Assembly: GCA_030765065.1 (NCBI GenBank) | Contig: CM060977.1 | Span: 97,543,795 to 97,607,794, forward strand | Direction: 5' to 3' | Source: Deroplatys truncata | Lineage: Eukaryota > Arthropoda > Insecta > Mantodea > Mantidae | Length of the DNA: 64,000 nucleotides | Shown here: in pieces, positions 32,884-43,329 of the stretch | Numbering within the stretch: the first letter of the stretch is position 1 | Layout: the number at the start of each line of letters is the position of its first letter | Notes under the pieces: generated by a model | Database searches by the model: none | Told to the model about the DNA's origin: nothing | What the model saw: the letters and a program-made list of their open reading frames with translations, nothing else | Made by a program: the position numbers and the translations under genes

Positions 32884-33295
32884 GCGCGTGTGTGCGTGTA
32901 TGTGGTGAGGTAGCACAGGTATTTCGAAAAGTGAACTGCAATACTAAACTTTGTATTTAAGTTAAGCAAATGCGAGGATAGGAAGTAGTCTTCATTTAGA
33001 AATAAATTGTGTAATTTTGTATAGGCAGCAAACGTTAAGAGATTGACAGAAACATACTGCACACAAAAATTCACTTTTTTCGTTTGTTATCGACCAAATT
33101 CGAGATTATTATTGTTTTGAAATTCCGATACTTCATTTTTAAAAGTGCTGTTGATATTAAGTTGTTTCTTTCGATATTCCGGAAAGAGTCTGGAAATGTA
33201 TTAACATGAAGTAGAAAGATAAATAAGATTTTTGTGAGAAGGTATATAAAAACGAATGATAGTGGGTAGAGGAAACTGTATGAATGTTAAACATT
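32737..33295 (+). repeat. Family A repeat, internally deleted, tandem to previous
   Basis: Begins about 30 bp after the previous copy in the same orientation ('ttttggagtaagtagaggagg', 'attgcaccggaaatacagc', 'ccccctgaataag') and reaches a 3'-like end 'gtgggtagaggaaactgtatgaatgt'. The central third is missing. Its GT/TC region has become a long (TC)n tract. Confidence 0.65.
32847..32880. repeat. (TC)n microsatellite inside family A
   Basis: About 16 TC units followed by a GC/GT-rich tail, at the position of the usual GT tract of family A. Confidence 0.9.
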
Positions 33296-34615
33296 CAGTT
33301 ACTCCATTACATTTACAGTTATTTTCGATGCTCTGGATTAGGAATGTAGTTACACCAATTTTTATGGTTCCGATGAAACATATAACGACTTTAAAAATAA
33401 ATTTCACTAACGTGGAGAACTTACGGTAACTTTACTTTACTAAAAGTTTGCTTTTCTGGGGCAGCGCCATAGATTTCCGGCATTCTATTTTCTTTGCAAG
33501 CACACCCACAGCTTCTGAAGTTCCACTTTCTTGCTTCTACAAGGGACTGCGCTTTGAGATTTCTTTTCTCTTCCCAGGAAGTTTACTAAAGTCTTTATCG
33601 TTTATCACATTTGAGTGCTGAAGTAAATAAAGATCTAAGATGCGTTTTCCAGAGCCATAGTTACATTAGGTATTAGACGACGCACCATTTAATGCTTAAA
33701 AGTCATCGTTCTCTTCAGTGAAGTGGCTCACTTTTAAGACTACATAGTTATGTGAACACAATAAAAACGTCGGGACATTATGATCATAGTTTCTACCGAA
33801 AGAAAATCGCGGGGAGCGTGCATACGCACACGTTTTATGAACGGGATGGTATAAAACCATTCGCACACAACCGTAATTCTGGTCCCGTGCATGTACAGCT
33901 CAAGCATCGCAGTGAAATTATCCACGTCGCTAATAAAATGGGCTCTCCTCACAATATTGCCCATTTCGTGAAGGGGGAACGGAAACCCGGCGACTAATGA
34001 CGCAGATTAAGGCGACAGTTACCACCTTTTAAGTGCACCGCTCTGCAAGAACGCATTAAGGAAGCAAAGGATGGAAAAGCAGCGAAACCTTACAGACTTT
34101 CAGAACGATTTCCTGTTTAATGTAACTTTCCCCTTCATAGGAAATGTTCCTCATGGCCTCGTTCTTTAGTGAGCTCTCTGAGTCGAATTTAAAGATCTGC
34201 TATGGTTAAGGATATTCGTTTGGGAAAAAGGCCAAATATTGACAACTAATAAATATGGATTTTAGGGTTATTAAACACTACAAATCTTGTAATTTAGCTG
34301 TATATAGCTTCTATAACTGCACGACCTTCTAATGTTTTGTCATATAGGGATCTAGTGTCTGCCTGTGTGTATTGCTTCCTATAAAATTATCGTAAAAACG
34401 ATAAGTTTAACCAACATTAAAGTTAAAAATTGGACCGCCTACTACCTCGGTTACTTTACTCATATGTATCATGAAGAAGCTTAATCGTGGAAAAGTTCGG
34501 ATCTAGGACGAGCTCATGGTAAACCTAATACAAGGTATAAAACTTCCTTCCCTCAACTAATATATACCAGGCGTGTTTTTGCGGGAAACACCTACATATG
34601 TTTTAAAAAAAATAA
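33296..34615. other. No recognised feature
   Basis: About 1.3 kb of unassigned sequence. An 81-codon frame at 33752-33997 has an opposite-strand partner (33740-33964) and no motif I recognise. Confidence 0.4.
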
Positions 34616-34619
34616 CATA

Positions 34620-34885
34620 ACATTACTTTCCAAATACGTTATCATCATTCATCATCTTGCACCTTACAATAATTCTCTACATAATTACCACCGTTATTGC
34701 ACATGGTATCGAGAAACCAGTTTTATATTCCTTCGTCAAAGGATGATGCCATCTGTGTTGAAAGCCATGTCTGCACGTCTTGTTCCATAATAACATCGTC
34801 GTTGAAAGTTTTCCATCAAGGAATTTCTTCTACTGCTGAAGGTTTGTTGCCAAATGCGGACTTTAGGCATGGAGGTCGAATTGTT
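34620..34885 (-). pseudogene. Mariner-type transposase C-terminal fragment
   Basis: The minus strand encodes 'EEIPWWKTFNDDV', 'VQTWLSTQMASSFDEGI', a stop, then 'NWFLDTMCNNGGNYVE', the end of a mariner transposase (usual form '...GGNYVEK'). It resembles the C-terminus at 43600-43770. No other part of the gene remains nearby. Confidence 0.75.
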
Positions 34886-35394
34886 CCCAACCAAATCATG
34901 CGATCAGTTATTGAGTTTGTTTGGCTGTGTGTGCCGTACATTATCACTCATTATTATTTCCCTATAAACCTCACATAATTTGCGATGAGTGTTCGCAGGC
35001 GTAACATTTCTCGGATTCAGAAAACGAATCACTGATCTAACTTAACAGTCGGCAGCACCTTCGATTGTTTTGAACATTTCGAAACGCCCTAAGGACAGGA
35101 AAACCGAAGGTACAACCACTCACAGCTGCATGTGGCGTCCCGCGACTGCAGCGCTGAAGCCGCAAAATATAAATTCTGATTTACAGAGGCATAGAAGCCT
35201 TGGTGTCTAAATAGTGCACAAATGAATGACCAAAATTGAAAATCTCAGAAATTTTATGTTTTTGTAATAAAACAAAAAAAGAATTCCTCCATTAGAACTC
35301 GGGCCATTTAGATTACTAGAAATATTATACCCATTAGGGTACATATGTAGCAATAAATCTGCCTTCTTCTTCTTCAACTGATTAACCTTCTCTT
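34886..35394. other. No recognised feature
   Basis: Unassigned spacer of about 500 bp. Confidence 0.4.
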
Positions 35395-35545
35395 TGAGAA
35401 CTTATAACTCCAAAGATTTAAAAGCCAATACCTTGGGTCAGTAACCTGTCGAGGAGCAGGCAAACTCTGGGCAATAGCATATTCAGAATGCGTGATCAGC
35501 CCAAAGCCTGGTATGGTGGCGAAGAAGAAAAACAAATGTGGTGAT
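35395..35545 (+). repeat. SINE-G copy with GAA end
   Basis: Shares 'acctgtcgaggagcaggcaaactc', 'caatagcatat', 'gcccaaagcctggtatggtggcgaagaagaa' with 17930-18075. It is followed within 40 bp by a SINE-T head on the same strand, as in that copy. Confidence 0.6.
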
Positions 35546-35584
35546 GAAAGGGATGATAAGGTAATTCGCAGACTATATTATCTA

Positions 35585-36110
35585 GCCTAGCATTGGCTCA
35601 GGAGGTAACGCTTGTGGCTCCTATTCGGAAGGTCCTGGGTTTGATTCCCGTGGGCGAACTTCCTGGGTTTTTCGGGGGTTTCTCCGCGTCTCCATGCAAA
35701 TGCTGGGAAGGATCATTACATCCCACCGAATTTCGTATCCATCTAATTTATCTGTATTCTTATTTCACTTCGCCTTTCAAATGCTTAGTTTCTTTCAGGG
35801 TTGCAAGTGTCGGTGGGAGATCTCGGCGTGTACATGTCAGGGGAAAAGGTAAACCTTCGTCTCCCAGACAGCGAGCGGTCCCGTGCCCCCCAGGGAGAGA
35901 GAATCCGGCTGCACCATCTACCACACGTAAGTTCAAATCTGTAAATGATAGGGATCTGCATATCATGACTTCTGGTCCGGCAGCACTCTTGTCTTCTCCT
36001 ACCTCATACCTCCCAAAAGGGGGGGCTAGGTACAAAAGATCTGCGTAGGTCGAGGTGCTAATTAGCCCTCTGCTTCTAGCCCTTTCCAATCCTATCCTAT
36101 CCAACCCAGC
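35585..36110 (+). repeat. tRNA-derived SINE (SINE-T family)
   Basis: The head reads 'tagcctagcattggctcaggaggtaacgcttgtggctcctattcggaaggtcc', then B-box GGTTTGATTCC and 'cctgggtttttcgggg'. The body reaches about 36100. Frames of 151 and 114 codons on opposite strands are shadows of this repeat. Confidence 0.7.
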
Positions 36111-36111
36111 A

Positions 36112-36225
36112 TTCGCCTAGCGACCGAGTTAAATCGCAAAAAACTTTTTGGTCAAGTTGTCATTGGAACTTGGAACTCGGGACCTCCCGAATGCGTTACT
36201 GCGGTATCACCCCGCTCCATAATGA
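36112..36225 (-). repeat. SINE-T head, minus strand
   Basis: The minus strand reads 'atggagcggggtgatacc', 'gcagtaacgcattcgggaggtcccgagttcc', then 'ggtcgctaggcgaatgctgg'. It directly abuts the 3' end of the preceding plus-strand SINE-T, giving a tail-to-tail pair. Confidence 0.65.
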
Positions 36226-37008
36226 ATCTACCTTCAAGTGAAAATAATTGTTTAGCGTTTATGTGTGATTGTTGATTAAATTAGAGTAGTCGATGCTATC
36301 TCAAAATGAGTGAAGATGGTTTTAAGGTCCTATGATGTGAAACGTGATGGCAGCAGGGTGTATGGTAGAGGTTCATCTCTCCCTTTGCTCCTGGCGCTAA
36401 TCCTCCTTAATAACCTCATTAACCAAGCGCTCTACCGGACCCTCATTAACTTCAGAGACGAGGACTTTTTTTAAAATACCTGGCGGAGCTCCATCTGCTG
36501 TGCAGTGCTCGGCGTGGATCACGGTGATATGACCCATATGATTTTATTTGAAGAGATTCCACAACGCTGAGCATTTTGTACGTTTCCTCCTCCATCTCTG
36601 TTACACTTCGTGGGCTAGAAGGCGAAAGTGCTAGACAAGTGGAATGATTTGTGGGAAATGGGAGCGCCATCTGTTCCGTCCATTGTCGTTAGCAACAAGC
36701 ATAACTGTAGCACTTCACGTTAACCTCGGTCTGGCATGCGTTCAACATTTGACTGGTCCGATAATAATATAACCCTCTCGTTGCTTTCCCTTGTACCGTA
36801 AAAATTACGGTTATTGAGTGAACGAAAAGACAAGCCTAACCGGTTTCATTGAAACGGAACAGCGAGTCCATAACTTATGACAAAAATGAGCACCATATTG
36901 ATAGAGTTTATTGCCATAGTTTCTTTTATTACTTTTTACACAGCAAGGCATAAAAGTAGAACTTCTAATACAGTGTACATGCTCTGAACGCTTTAGATAA
37001 TCTGCATT
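36226..37008. other. No recognised feature
   Basis: About 780 bp of unassigned sequence. Confidence 0.4.
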
Positions 37009-37400
37009 ATGACCAACTTTGGTTTCAAGTCCAATCACATGGTAATTACCCTTGTTTTCACGTGTTTAGTAACTCGACCTGGTTTGATTAGGTTTTACCT
37101 TTCATTAAGACTTTTGGCATGATTAACTTCTGATGTCACTTGCATTAACTGTTAACAATACAAATTGCCATACTTCAATTATCGCAATGCGTTGTAGAGT
37201 TTTGTTTGTTTCTTGAACCGAGTTCCGAACTGTTTTCTCTTAGTTTCGGGATTCAATATAACATTATGATATTCTGCAAATTGGAGTGCTCTCTAAAAAC
37301 GAGTATAGGCCACACATGTTAAGAGTGATTTTATTTTTCTTGTAGGATTTCTACTCTCTACTCGCATTTAAAGCCCTACGTCTACACCTTGTATCATAAT
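37009..37400 (+). repeat. Interspersed repeat R1, copy 2 (deleted)
   Basis: Aligns to 8-660 with a central deletion: the blocks 'tatgaccaactttggtttcaagtccaatcacatg', 'gattaacttctgatg', 'cgttgtagagtt' join directly to 'tgtttcttgaaccg' and 'ttcgggattcaatata'. Class unknown. Confidence 0.6.
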
Positions 37401-37417
37401 GTAATATTCTCTACCAC

Positions 37418-37995
37418 TACAGAGTAAGTGAAGAAATTACTGCATTCCACCCAAAAATTGTATATCAAGATTTCACCAGAAATTCACGTTTTGAGACTTT
37501 TGAATTTTCTGAGAATAGTCTGTAAGGTCCTGTTCATTCGGAAGGAACTTTATATAATCTTCTATAACAGGTAAACGTTAAGTAATAAATGAAAACACAC
37601 TACAGAAAACGTAGATTTCAAAAGAAACAATTTATTCAAAATAACGTTTTCTGCAGCATAAGCTATTTCCGAGATGTCATTTACTAATGCTTAGAACTGT
37701 TCAGTACCTAGCCGTTCTTTTACAGTGATGTTGACATTTAGTTGTCTCTCGCGATTGCATGCAAAAGAGTATGAAGTTTTAGAGCTAGCATATAGCGTCC
37801 AGTTCTTAAATATTTGACTATCGCTATTCCCCTTGTATCTATAAAGAAGTCTGTAATGTGGCTATTTCTGTAAAGATTTATTTCGATTAAAATGTAAACA
37901 GTGGAGTAAACATTCTTAAGGGTACTTTATATAGCCACTAATAAACGCTAGTGCGGATAAAATAATGTGAATGTAACGCAACAGATGTTTTTTAA
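37418..37995 (+). repeat. Family A repeat, internally deleted
   Basis: Begins 'ctctaccactacagagtaagtg', has 'caagatttcaccagaaattcacgttttgagactttt', then jumps to 'gaattttctgagaatagtctgtaaggtcctgttcattcggaagg', 'agctatttccgagatgtcattt', and ends with 'aataatgtgaatgtaacgcaacagatgtttttt'. The GT tract and the following 250 bp are deleted. Confidence 0.7.
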
Positions 37996-38460
37996 ATTCA
38001 CTATTTTTATTCTAAGATGTTTCCTTTTCGAATGTAACAGCATATTTCTGGCTTTCCACTTTTGATACGTAATTTATATCGTACTATGTGTGAGAATGGA
38101 TGTGTGTGTGTGACCTTCATTCAGGCTAAGGATCCGGCACAACATAAGAGCGAGGTAAGGTTTACTGAGCTTGATTAGGGTGGAGCGAGGTGACGCATTG
38201 GGGGGTTGTTTACACGCGAGGACTTGTACAATACGCTTCGTGATTAGAAATGCAATGCACCTGCGTTTCTCATCGATATATATGCGTTCTACTACATTTT
38301 CCAGCATCACTAGACTGTACTGTTTACAGCAGGAAATATGGCAGCAAATTGGTTTCTTCACAAGACTCTGTGCTGAGCTGTTTCTGAATCAGCAGCAACC
38401 ACACCTCAATACTTTTCCATCAGACACAGACGCCTAAGAGAAACTGAATCCTTCCGTGTT
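37996..38460. other. No recognised feature
   Basis: Unassigned; overlapping opposite-strand frames near 38074-38437 have no motif. The last part may belong to the 5' region of the following transposon. Confidence 0.35.
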
Positions 38461-38463
38461 AAA

Positions 38464-39990
38464 ATGGAAGATACCAGCCGTGCGAGGTATGCCAGAACAC
38501 CCGATCTGGAAGAGAATGTATTACAGGCGATTGCTGACAATCCTGCCGCTCGGAGTCGGTGCGTTGCACGAGCTCTGAACACAAGACAATCAACTGTTTT
38601 CAGAGCCGTACGTGAACAATTACACCGTAATATCCACAGTAAATGCAGTCATTGCAACCAACGGACTTCCCAATTCGAGTGGAGTTTGCAAATTGGTTCC
38701 TACATCAATGTGCAGAAAATCACATTTTCCTGCTTTGCAAATGATATAAATGTTACAATTTTTGCAACATTTCCCCCAACTCATGGGCACATGTAGTGTA
38801 TGCTTTGCTAAAGCGAGGGTAACTCTCCAGCATGTGCTCAGGGCTTTTGCTTACATATGCATATATGTACCTGGACTGGGGATGGGCCACACCTTGGCAG
38901 TACATGCTTCATCACCGATTGTTGAGGAGGGGGAGGCAGAAGCGACATCAGACGAGGCTAAGTTTACAAGATGGGCATATTCAGCCGTAGCGGTAGCAAT
39001 GAATGGAATTACAAACATCTACATGCATTGGCACATCAGTCCTATCAATAGCAGTTTTATGTGAATCTATGGGATGTATTGTCAATGATTATGTGATTGG
39101 ACATTAGGTACTTCCTGATACACCGAAAGGAGCCGCGTATAAAACGTTCCTTCCACATGTTTTCCCACAATTCCTAGAAGATGTGCCGCTGAGAATTCGC
39201 CAGCTATTGTGGTTTCAACACGGCAGGGTGCCGTCACACTTTGCACTCGATGTCGTCCTCCGTGATGTAGTGCTCACCATGCTGGTCTCTAGTTCCCGAG
39301 GTCGCGGGTTCAAACCCCGCGGGCAGCGATGGATTTTTTTAGGGCGTAAAAATCCTTAGCATGGCTCCTTGGAAGGAAAGTAAATCCGGTGATCGTAGAT
39401 TTACAGCACCTAAAAGAACCTCAAGGCTAATAAAAAGGGTTCTGAGAAAAAATGTCCTGTCTTTCACGCCCATTATAGAATGGGACGCTAAGAACCACAG
39501 CAGTTAAAGAACGTCCATAAATACAACTCAATTTAGTTTTAATTTTCTGGACTTGATGTTACGGACCACATTGATTCATTTAGGAGAACAATGGAGTGGT
39601 AAATGTGGTGCTGCCCCAAGGCCAGCTCGGTCACCAAACATGACACCAATAGAGTGCTACTTTTTGGGGCATGTAAAGAGCCTAATTTACGAGACTCCAG
39701 CCGATACTCACATGGATCCGGTTTCTGATAATCGCAGCCGCGGAAGTAGTATGCGAAACTCCTAGAATTTTTGAGCATGTAAGACACTCGATGGTGCATC
39801 CTGTACACTCCACCGTGATCATGGTGCTCGAAATTTTTAGCAATACCTGTAAGGGAACATTTTTGCATTTTATACGTACTGTACTATACACTGACATCAG
39901 ACTGAACACACTGTGCGTGTTTCGTTTGCGGGATGTTGCATTACCCAGTGTTGTACGCTGTAGGTTTTACTACGGTATATTATAGTCATC
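38464..39990 (+). pseudogene. DUF4817-type Tc1/mariner transposase, split by a SINE
   Basis: Plus-strand pieces follow the order of an insect DUF4817-associated transposase. The second HTH region is at 38464-38620 ('RTPDLEENVLQAIADNP', 'TRQSTVFRAV'); the first catalytic region is degraded; 'PDTPKGAAYKTFLPHVFPQF' then 'LEDVPLRIRQLLWFQHG' lies at about 39115-39235; after the inserted SINE 'RPARSPNMTPIE', 'GHVKSLIYETP' and 'PRIFEHVRHSMVHP' lie at 39600-39800. In the third catalytic position Glu replaces the usual Asp (TPIE). Frameshifts and stops make it non-functional. The reading frame lines up on both sides of the SINE. Confidence 0.8.
39254..39550 (+). repeat. tRNA-headed SINE inserted in the transposase, with TSD
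   Basis: A 297-bp insertion flanked by ACTCGATGT (39245-39253) and ACTTGATGT (39551-39559), a 9-bp duplication with one mismatch. The head folds like the T-arm half of a tRNA, with a perfect 6-bp stem around the loop TTCAAAC and a B-box GGTTCAAACCC (39307-39317). The body has 'agggcgtaaaaatccttagcatgg', 'gtagatttacagcacctaaaagaacc', which recalls the conserved central domain of widespread metazoan SINEs (Nin-type); I am not certain of that name. It differs from SINE-T. Confidence 0.8.
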
Positions 39991-40149
39991 TTCACTGTTG
40001 TGAAAGTATTTTCACAGAAAAGGGTGAGTGGGGTAAGAAACCAAACAAATGATAATTGCACTATTATTCTGAAACGAGCCCCCAGATACTGTAGGTTCCC
40101 TAGACTAAAGTACTCAGAAGGTATTCCTGAACAACCTCTGAATGTTTGT

Positions 40150-40950
40150 CAGTGGAGCTACCAGCTAGTATGATAGATTAGAGAAAGAGTGGTTTTTGCT
40201 CTCGGCTAGCGAATCGTCCGAAGCTCATATCGGGACACTTGACAGAGCGTTCGCTATATTGTGGGGCCGCGGATCGTGGGTATGCGTGCTCCACATACTG
40301 TCAATTACACTGAGGGTGCTCGGTTTTAAACCTCCCGCGTACTTACGAGTAATAGTAACATGCACCATAAAAAGTACTAACTCTGTTAAAAGTGGTGTTG
40401 AAAGCTATGCCCATCTGTATCCAGGCATTTCTGGCATCTTCCGTTAGAACATTTCGTTTTTGCTTCTTACGTTTGGCGTTTAGTGATCCTCTTGTCCTAA
40501 ACTTTTTAACCAGGCCTCTAACAGTTTCTCTGCCTGGAACACCAGGACATTTCTTCTGAAATTGTCTACTCATCTGTCTTAATGTTTTGGTTTTTACGAA
40601 TGTATCGTACATCAAAATTCGTGGTTCAAATTTATCAGTAGGCATTTCAGTGGACTAATAATAAGACAAGAACAGCAACAATAACTAGAAAGGCTCTTAA
40701 GCCAATCACACCTACACAGATGTCCTGAATAAACTTTTACCTTTGAGATGCAGAAACTCTAGTGCTTACAGCACAAGCAGAAATTAGCATTTGCGCTGTA
40801 CGAGTATAACAGCTGATAAACGTAGTCTTGGCCATTCACCACTAGTTCTCAGCGGAAAAATAGCGAGGTCACTGCCATGCAGGTGGAGCATGTATGCTCG
40901 CGATCTGTGGCCCCACTATACAGCGACAGTTCTGTAGAAGCTTTTAGATC
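40150..40950. repeat. Inverted repeat pair flanking a transposase relic
   Basis: Positions about 40241-40310 ('gacagagcgttcgctatattgtggggccgcggatcg', then 'gtgctccaca') match the reverse complement of 40880-40945 at most positions. The interval between holds a minus-strand transposase N-terminus (40343-40645). A diverged direct copy of the left arm occurs at 42530-42620 ('gctggcgaacaatccgaaacc', 'atcggtacac'). This could be the long inverted ends of an element or two oppositely inserted copies of a separate repeat. Confidence 0.5.
40343..40645 (-). pseudogene. DUF4817-type transposase N-terminal HTH fragment
   Basis: A 100-codon minus-strand frame with an ATG at 40645. It has the N-terminal HTH motif of insect DUF4817 transposases: 'LMYDTFVKTKTLRQMSRQF', 'CPGVPGRETVRGLVKKF', 'RTRGSLNAKRKKQKRNVLTE'. 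The second HTH and the catalytic domain are missing, so the gene is a fragment even though this part has no stop. It lies between the arms of an inverted repeat. Confidence 0.75.
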
Positions 40951-41520
40951 TCTCCTTCCACTGAGCTCTACCAAATTTTCTCGAGACTTCACAGGAGTCA
41001 GTGAGAAGACTGGTTTTGTGGAGTTCAGGTTCTCTGCTGTTCACACAGCGAGTACTGCCTAGGTGAAGGGACAGACGCGATAAGACTAGAGGGCGAGTAC
41101 GCTGCTCATCGCATTATTGACAGAGTTAAAGAGCGAAAAGTATAATCTGCGCTTATTGAAGTGAATTTCGTTAATCGAAGTCCTAAGACAAAGAAAAACG
41201 GAATGAAGAGTGGGTGGAAGAAAAGATTCAACTAAATAGTTATCACCAAATTAGCAAATTTAGCACTAACTTATTCGTAGCATAATTAGCTGCTACAAGC
41301 ATTTGTTTTAACTATAAATACAATTAATTTGGAGCTGCTGAAACGACAAAAGATATGCATATTAACAAAATTTTTGACATAATGGACGTATATCCGATTA
41401 CATGTAATTACATAAAGATCAGTCGTGCGCTAAAACCATGTCCAGGGAAATTCTCCTTAAGTAATGAAACTCAATTCTGGATTTATAAATGTTTTGTAGA
41501 AGTACAAAACACTTATTATT
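40951..41520. other. No recognised feature
   Basis: Unassigned sequence of about 570 bp. Confidence 0.4.
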
Positions 41521-41522
41521 TT

Positions 41523-42000
41523 ACTGAGCGTAGTGGCGCCGCGGTAACGTGTGCAACTAGCATTCGGGAGGTCCCAGGTTCGATCCCCGGTGACCGTCCA
41601 CTCTCATTCAAGGTAATTTTTGTGATTTTTCTTGGTCGGCAGGCGAATACTGGGGTAGTTCATCTCTAACACGTCTCTCATGCCCTTCATTTACCCACCA
41701 TCTTCCTTGCCTTGTGTTTCAGGGTTTTAGGACCTGGCGACGGTGTTCATCGGGTTGAGGCTGGGTGCTCTTTAGAGGTTTCTTTCCTGGCATCGTTGCG
41801 GGTGTGCTCAGTCGGGTCTCAACTCCGAGTAGGCGCCGCCCCGACAGGACTACCGGGTGTTCGGTGGCTTCTGGATGGTCCCGGGCGGCGTCGGATACGT
41901 TCAATCTGAAAACTTTAGGGACTCCTTCAATGCTTGTGCTAGTTGTCATCCGGAACTGGTCAACCTTCGGTCTCTCCCCCTCCCAGGAGTCATGGTAGAA
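41523..42000 (+). repeat. tRNA-derived SINE (SINE-T family), best head
   Basis: The head 'actgagcgtagtggcgccgc' is followed by 'ggtaacgtgtgcaactagcattcgggaggtccc' and the B-box GGTTCGATCCC (41577-41587), one base from the pol III consensus. Then come 'ccactctcattcaaggtaa', 'ttcttggtcggcaggcgaatactggggtag' and a body to about 42000. Of the copies here it has the best tRNA-like region. Opposite-strand frames of 104 and 136 codons are SINE shadows. Confidence 0.75.
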
Positions 42001-42149
42001 GCATAAAGCTTCTAAAGGTATTGTGGCTTGAAGTGAAAGCGTTTTGGATACACCTTGAACCCGTAAGAGGCTTTGAAGCTCTGTGTGAATGAGAGAACAG
42101 AAAGAGAGCAGAATAACTAACATAACCAAAATCTAATAAATTTGTTTTT

Positions 42150-42295
42150 ATTCAGCTTTGGTCAAATTTTAGGTACAAGATGACTTTGGGGTGGATTTTG
42201 CCAAACCAAATAACACTTTACGTGGAATATTTTCATTTTCTTAAAAATAGCAAACGATATAGTCCAAACTAAGTTTTTGAATACTGATGTTATAG
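42150..42295 (+). repeat. Family A fragment
   Basis: Contains 'ttggggtggattttgcc', 'aataacactttacgtggaatattttcattttcttaaaaatagcaaacgat', matching the central part of family A after the GT tract. Confidence 0.5.
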
Positions 42296-42449
42296 ATAAG
42301 AGATACCTCTATAATGACGAAGAGAAAAAAATTAAAACTTAGTATTTATGGCATATAGGAAATGTTCTTCACAGCCTTAGCATTTTTTCAAATAATCACT
42401 ATTCTGTACTTATATTTTGAGTTTCAGACATATTACAGATGGATACCCG

Positions 42450-42850
42450 TCGGCCTTCCGCGCCATGGATGGCAGGCGTTTTCTCCTGTGCTAGCCGGCG
42501 TATGATCGCTTAGAGAGAGAGAAAGAGAGAGCTGGAAAGGAGCTCTCAGCTGGCGAACAATCCGAAACCCGTATCGGTACACTAGTAGAAATGCTAGATT
42601 TGACTTCCTATCTGGGCCACGACGAACCTTCTTGAGGAATCTTACGAGTATAAAAGGTAGCTTGGTTACTGTGATATCCAGTTCTGCCTACATACAAGTT
42701 CTGTGTTCGACACTTTGGTTAACCATCGCAAGAGAGAAGAGAAGTGATATGTTCGACACTCTAATCAGCGACAGGAAGAGAAAAGACTGATTTGCGCGTA
42801 GTCAAATGCAGCGCTACGCGCAAGAGAAAACCAAGGAGACCCGAGAGTGA
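42450..42850. repeat. Repeat R2, related to 40150-40320
   Basis: Shares with 40195-40260 the order 'gcta/tggcgaa', 'tccgaa', 'tatcgg.acac' and nearby 'gggcc'. A purine-rich 'agagagagagaaagagagagc' lies at 42512. No coding capacity is recognised. Confidence 0.4.
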
Positions 42851-42868
42851 CTTAAGATAAAATCAAAG

Positions 42869-43222
42869 TAATAATAATAACAGTAATAATAATAATAATA
42901 ATAAATTTATTAATATACAGAATTATAATTTTTAATATGATTCGGTTCCTCGGTGTTATTTTTCCTCTTTGCTCATCCGTATGATTCCTGTCCTTTTACT
43001 TTCATCCCCGGCCTTATTTTCTATCCCTTCCTCTTCTCGCAAGTGGAAACCATTCCCAATTTTTATGGGTATTCTTTCCTCATGTGTCCATACCGTTTAG
43101 TTGATTAAATTTTACTTCTACAGCAGAAATCTTAACCTATATTTCTTACTTAATAACAGTGTCCCTAATTTTCTACAATTTTCATTCTTAAAAACTGATT
43201 TTCTATAGACAACACGAGACGT
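42869..43222 (-). mobile_element. LINE 3' end fragment with (ATT)n tail, minus strand
   Basis: On the minus strand the sequence ends 'gtatattaataaatttattattattattatt', an AATAAA plus (ATT)n tail (plus-strand 42869-42915). Upstream it aligns with 13983-14345 over 'gggtattctttcct', 'atgtccata', 'aataacagtgt', 'tgattttctatagacaa'. The minus-strand frame carries 'EERIPIKIG', equivalent to the 'ERIPRKV' of the other copy. Both are 5'-truncated copies of one LINE family. Confidence 0.6.
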
Positions 43223-43329
43223 GCTATTAAAGTAAGTATTGTCTTATTGTTTTTCCGCTGAAATCCCAATTATATGCAGGCGCGGTCACCTCCTCCTTCA
43301 TTATGAGGCCAAATGCAGGTTGAGTGTTC

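Noticed and set aside
35593..36104. Overlapping 151- and 114-codon frames on opposite strands.
   Set aside because: Both lie in a SINE-T copy. GC-rich SINE bodies give long chance frames, as also at 13207-13603, 28554-29020, 41355-42129 and 60522-60887.
39287..39330. A true tRNA gene, because of the perfect T-arm and B box.
   Set aside because: No acceptor stem closes around it, and a SINE body and a target duplication enclose it, so it is the head of a SINE.
41523..41600. A tRNA gene at the SINE-T head.
   Set aside because: The same head occurs many times with the same non-tRNA body, and no cloverleaf with a closed acceptor stem could be drawn.
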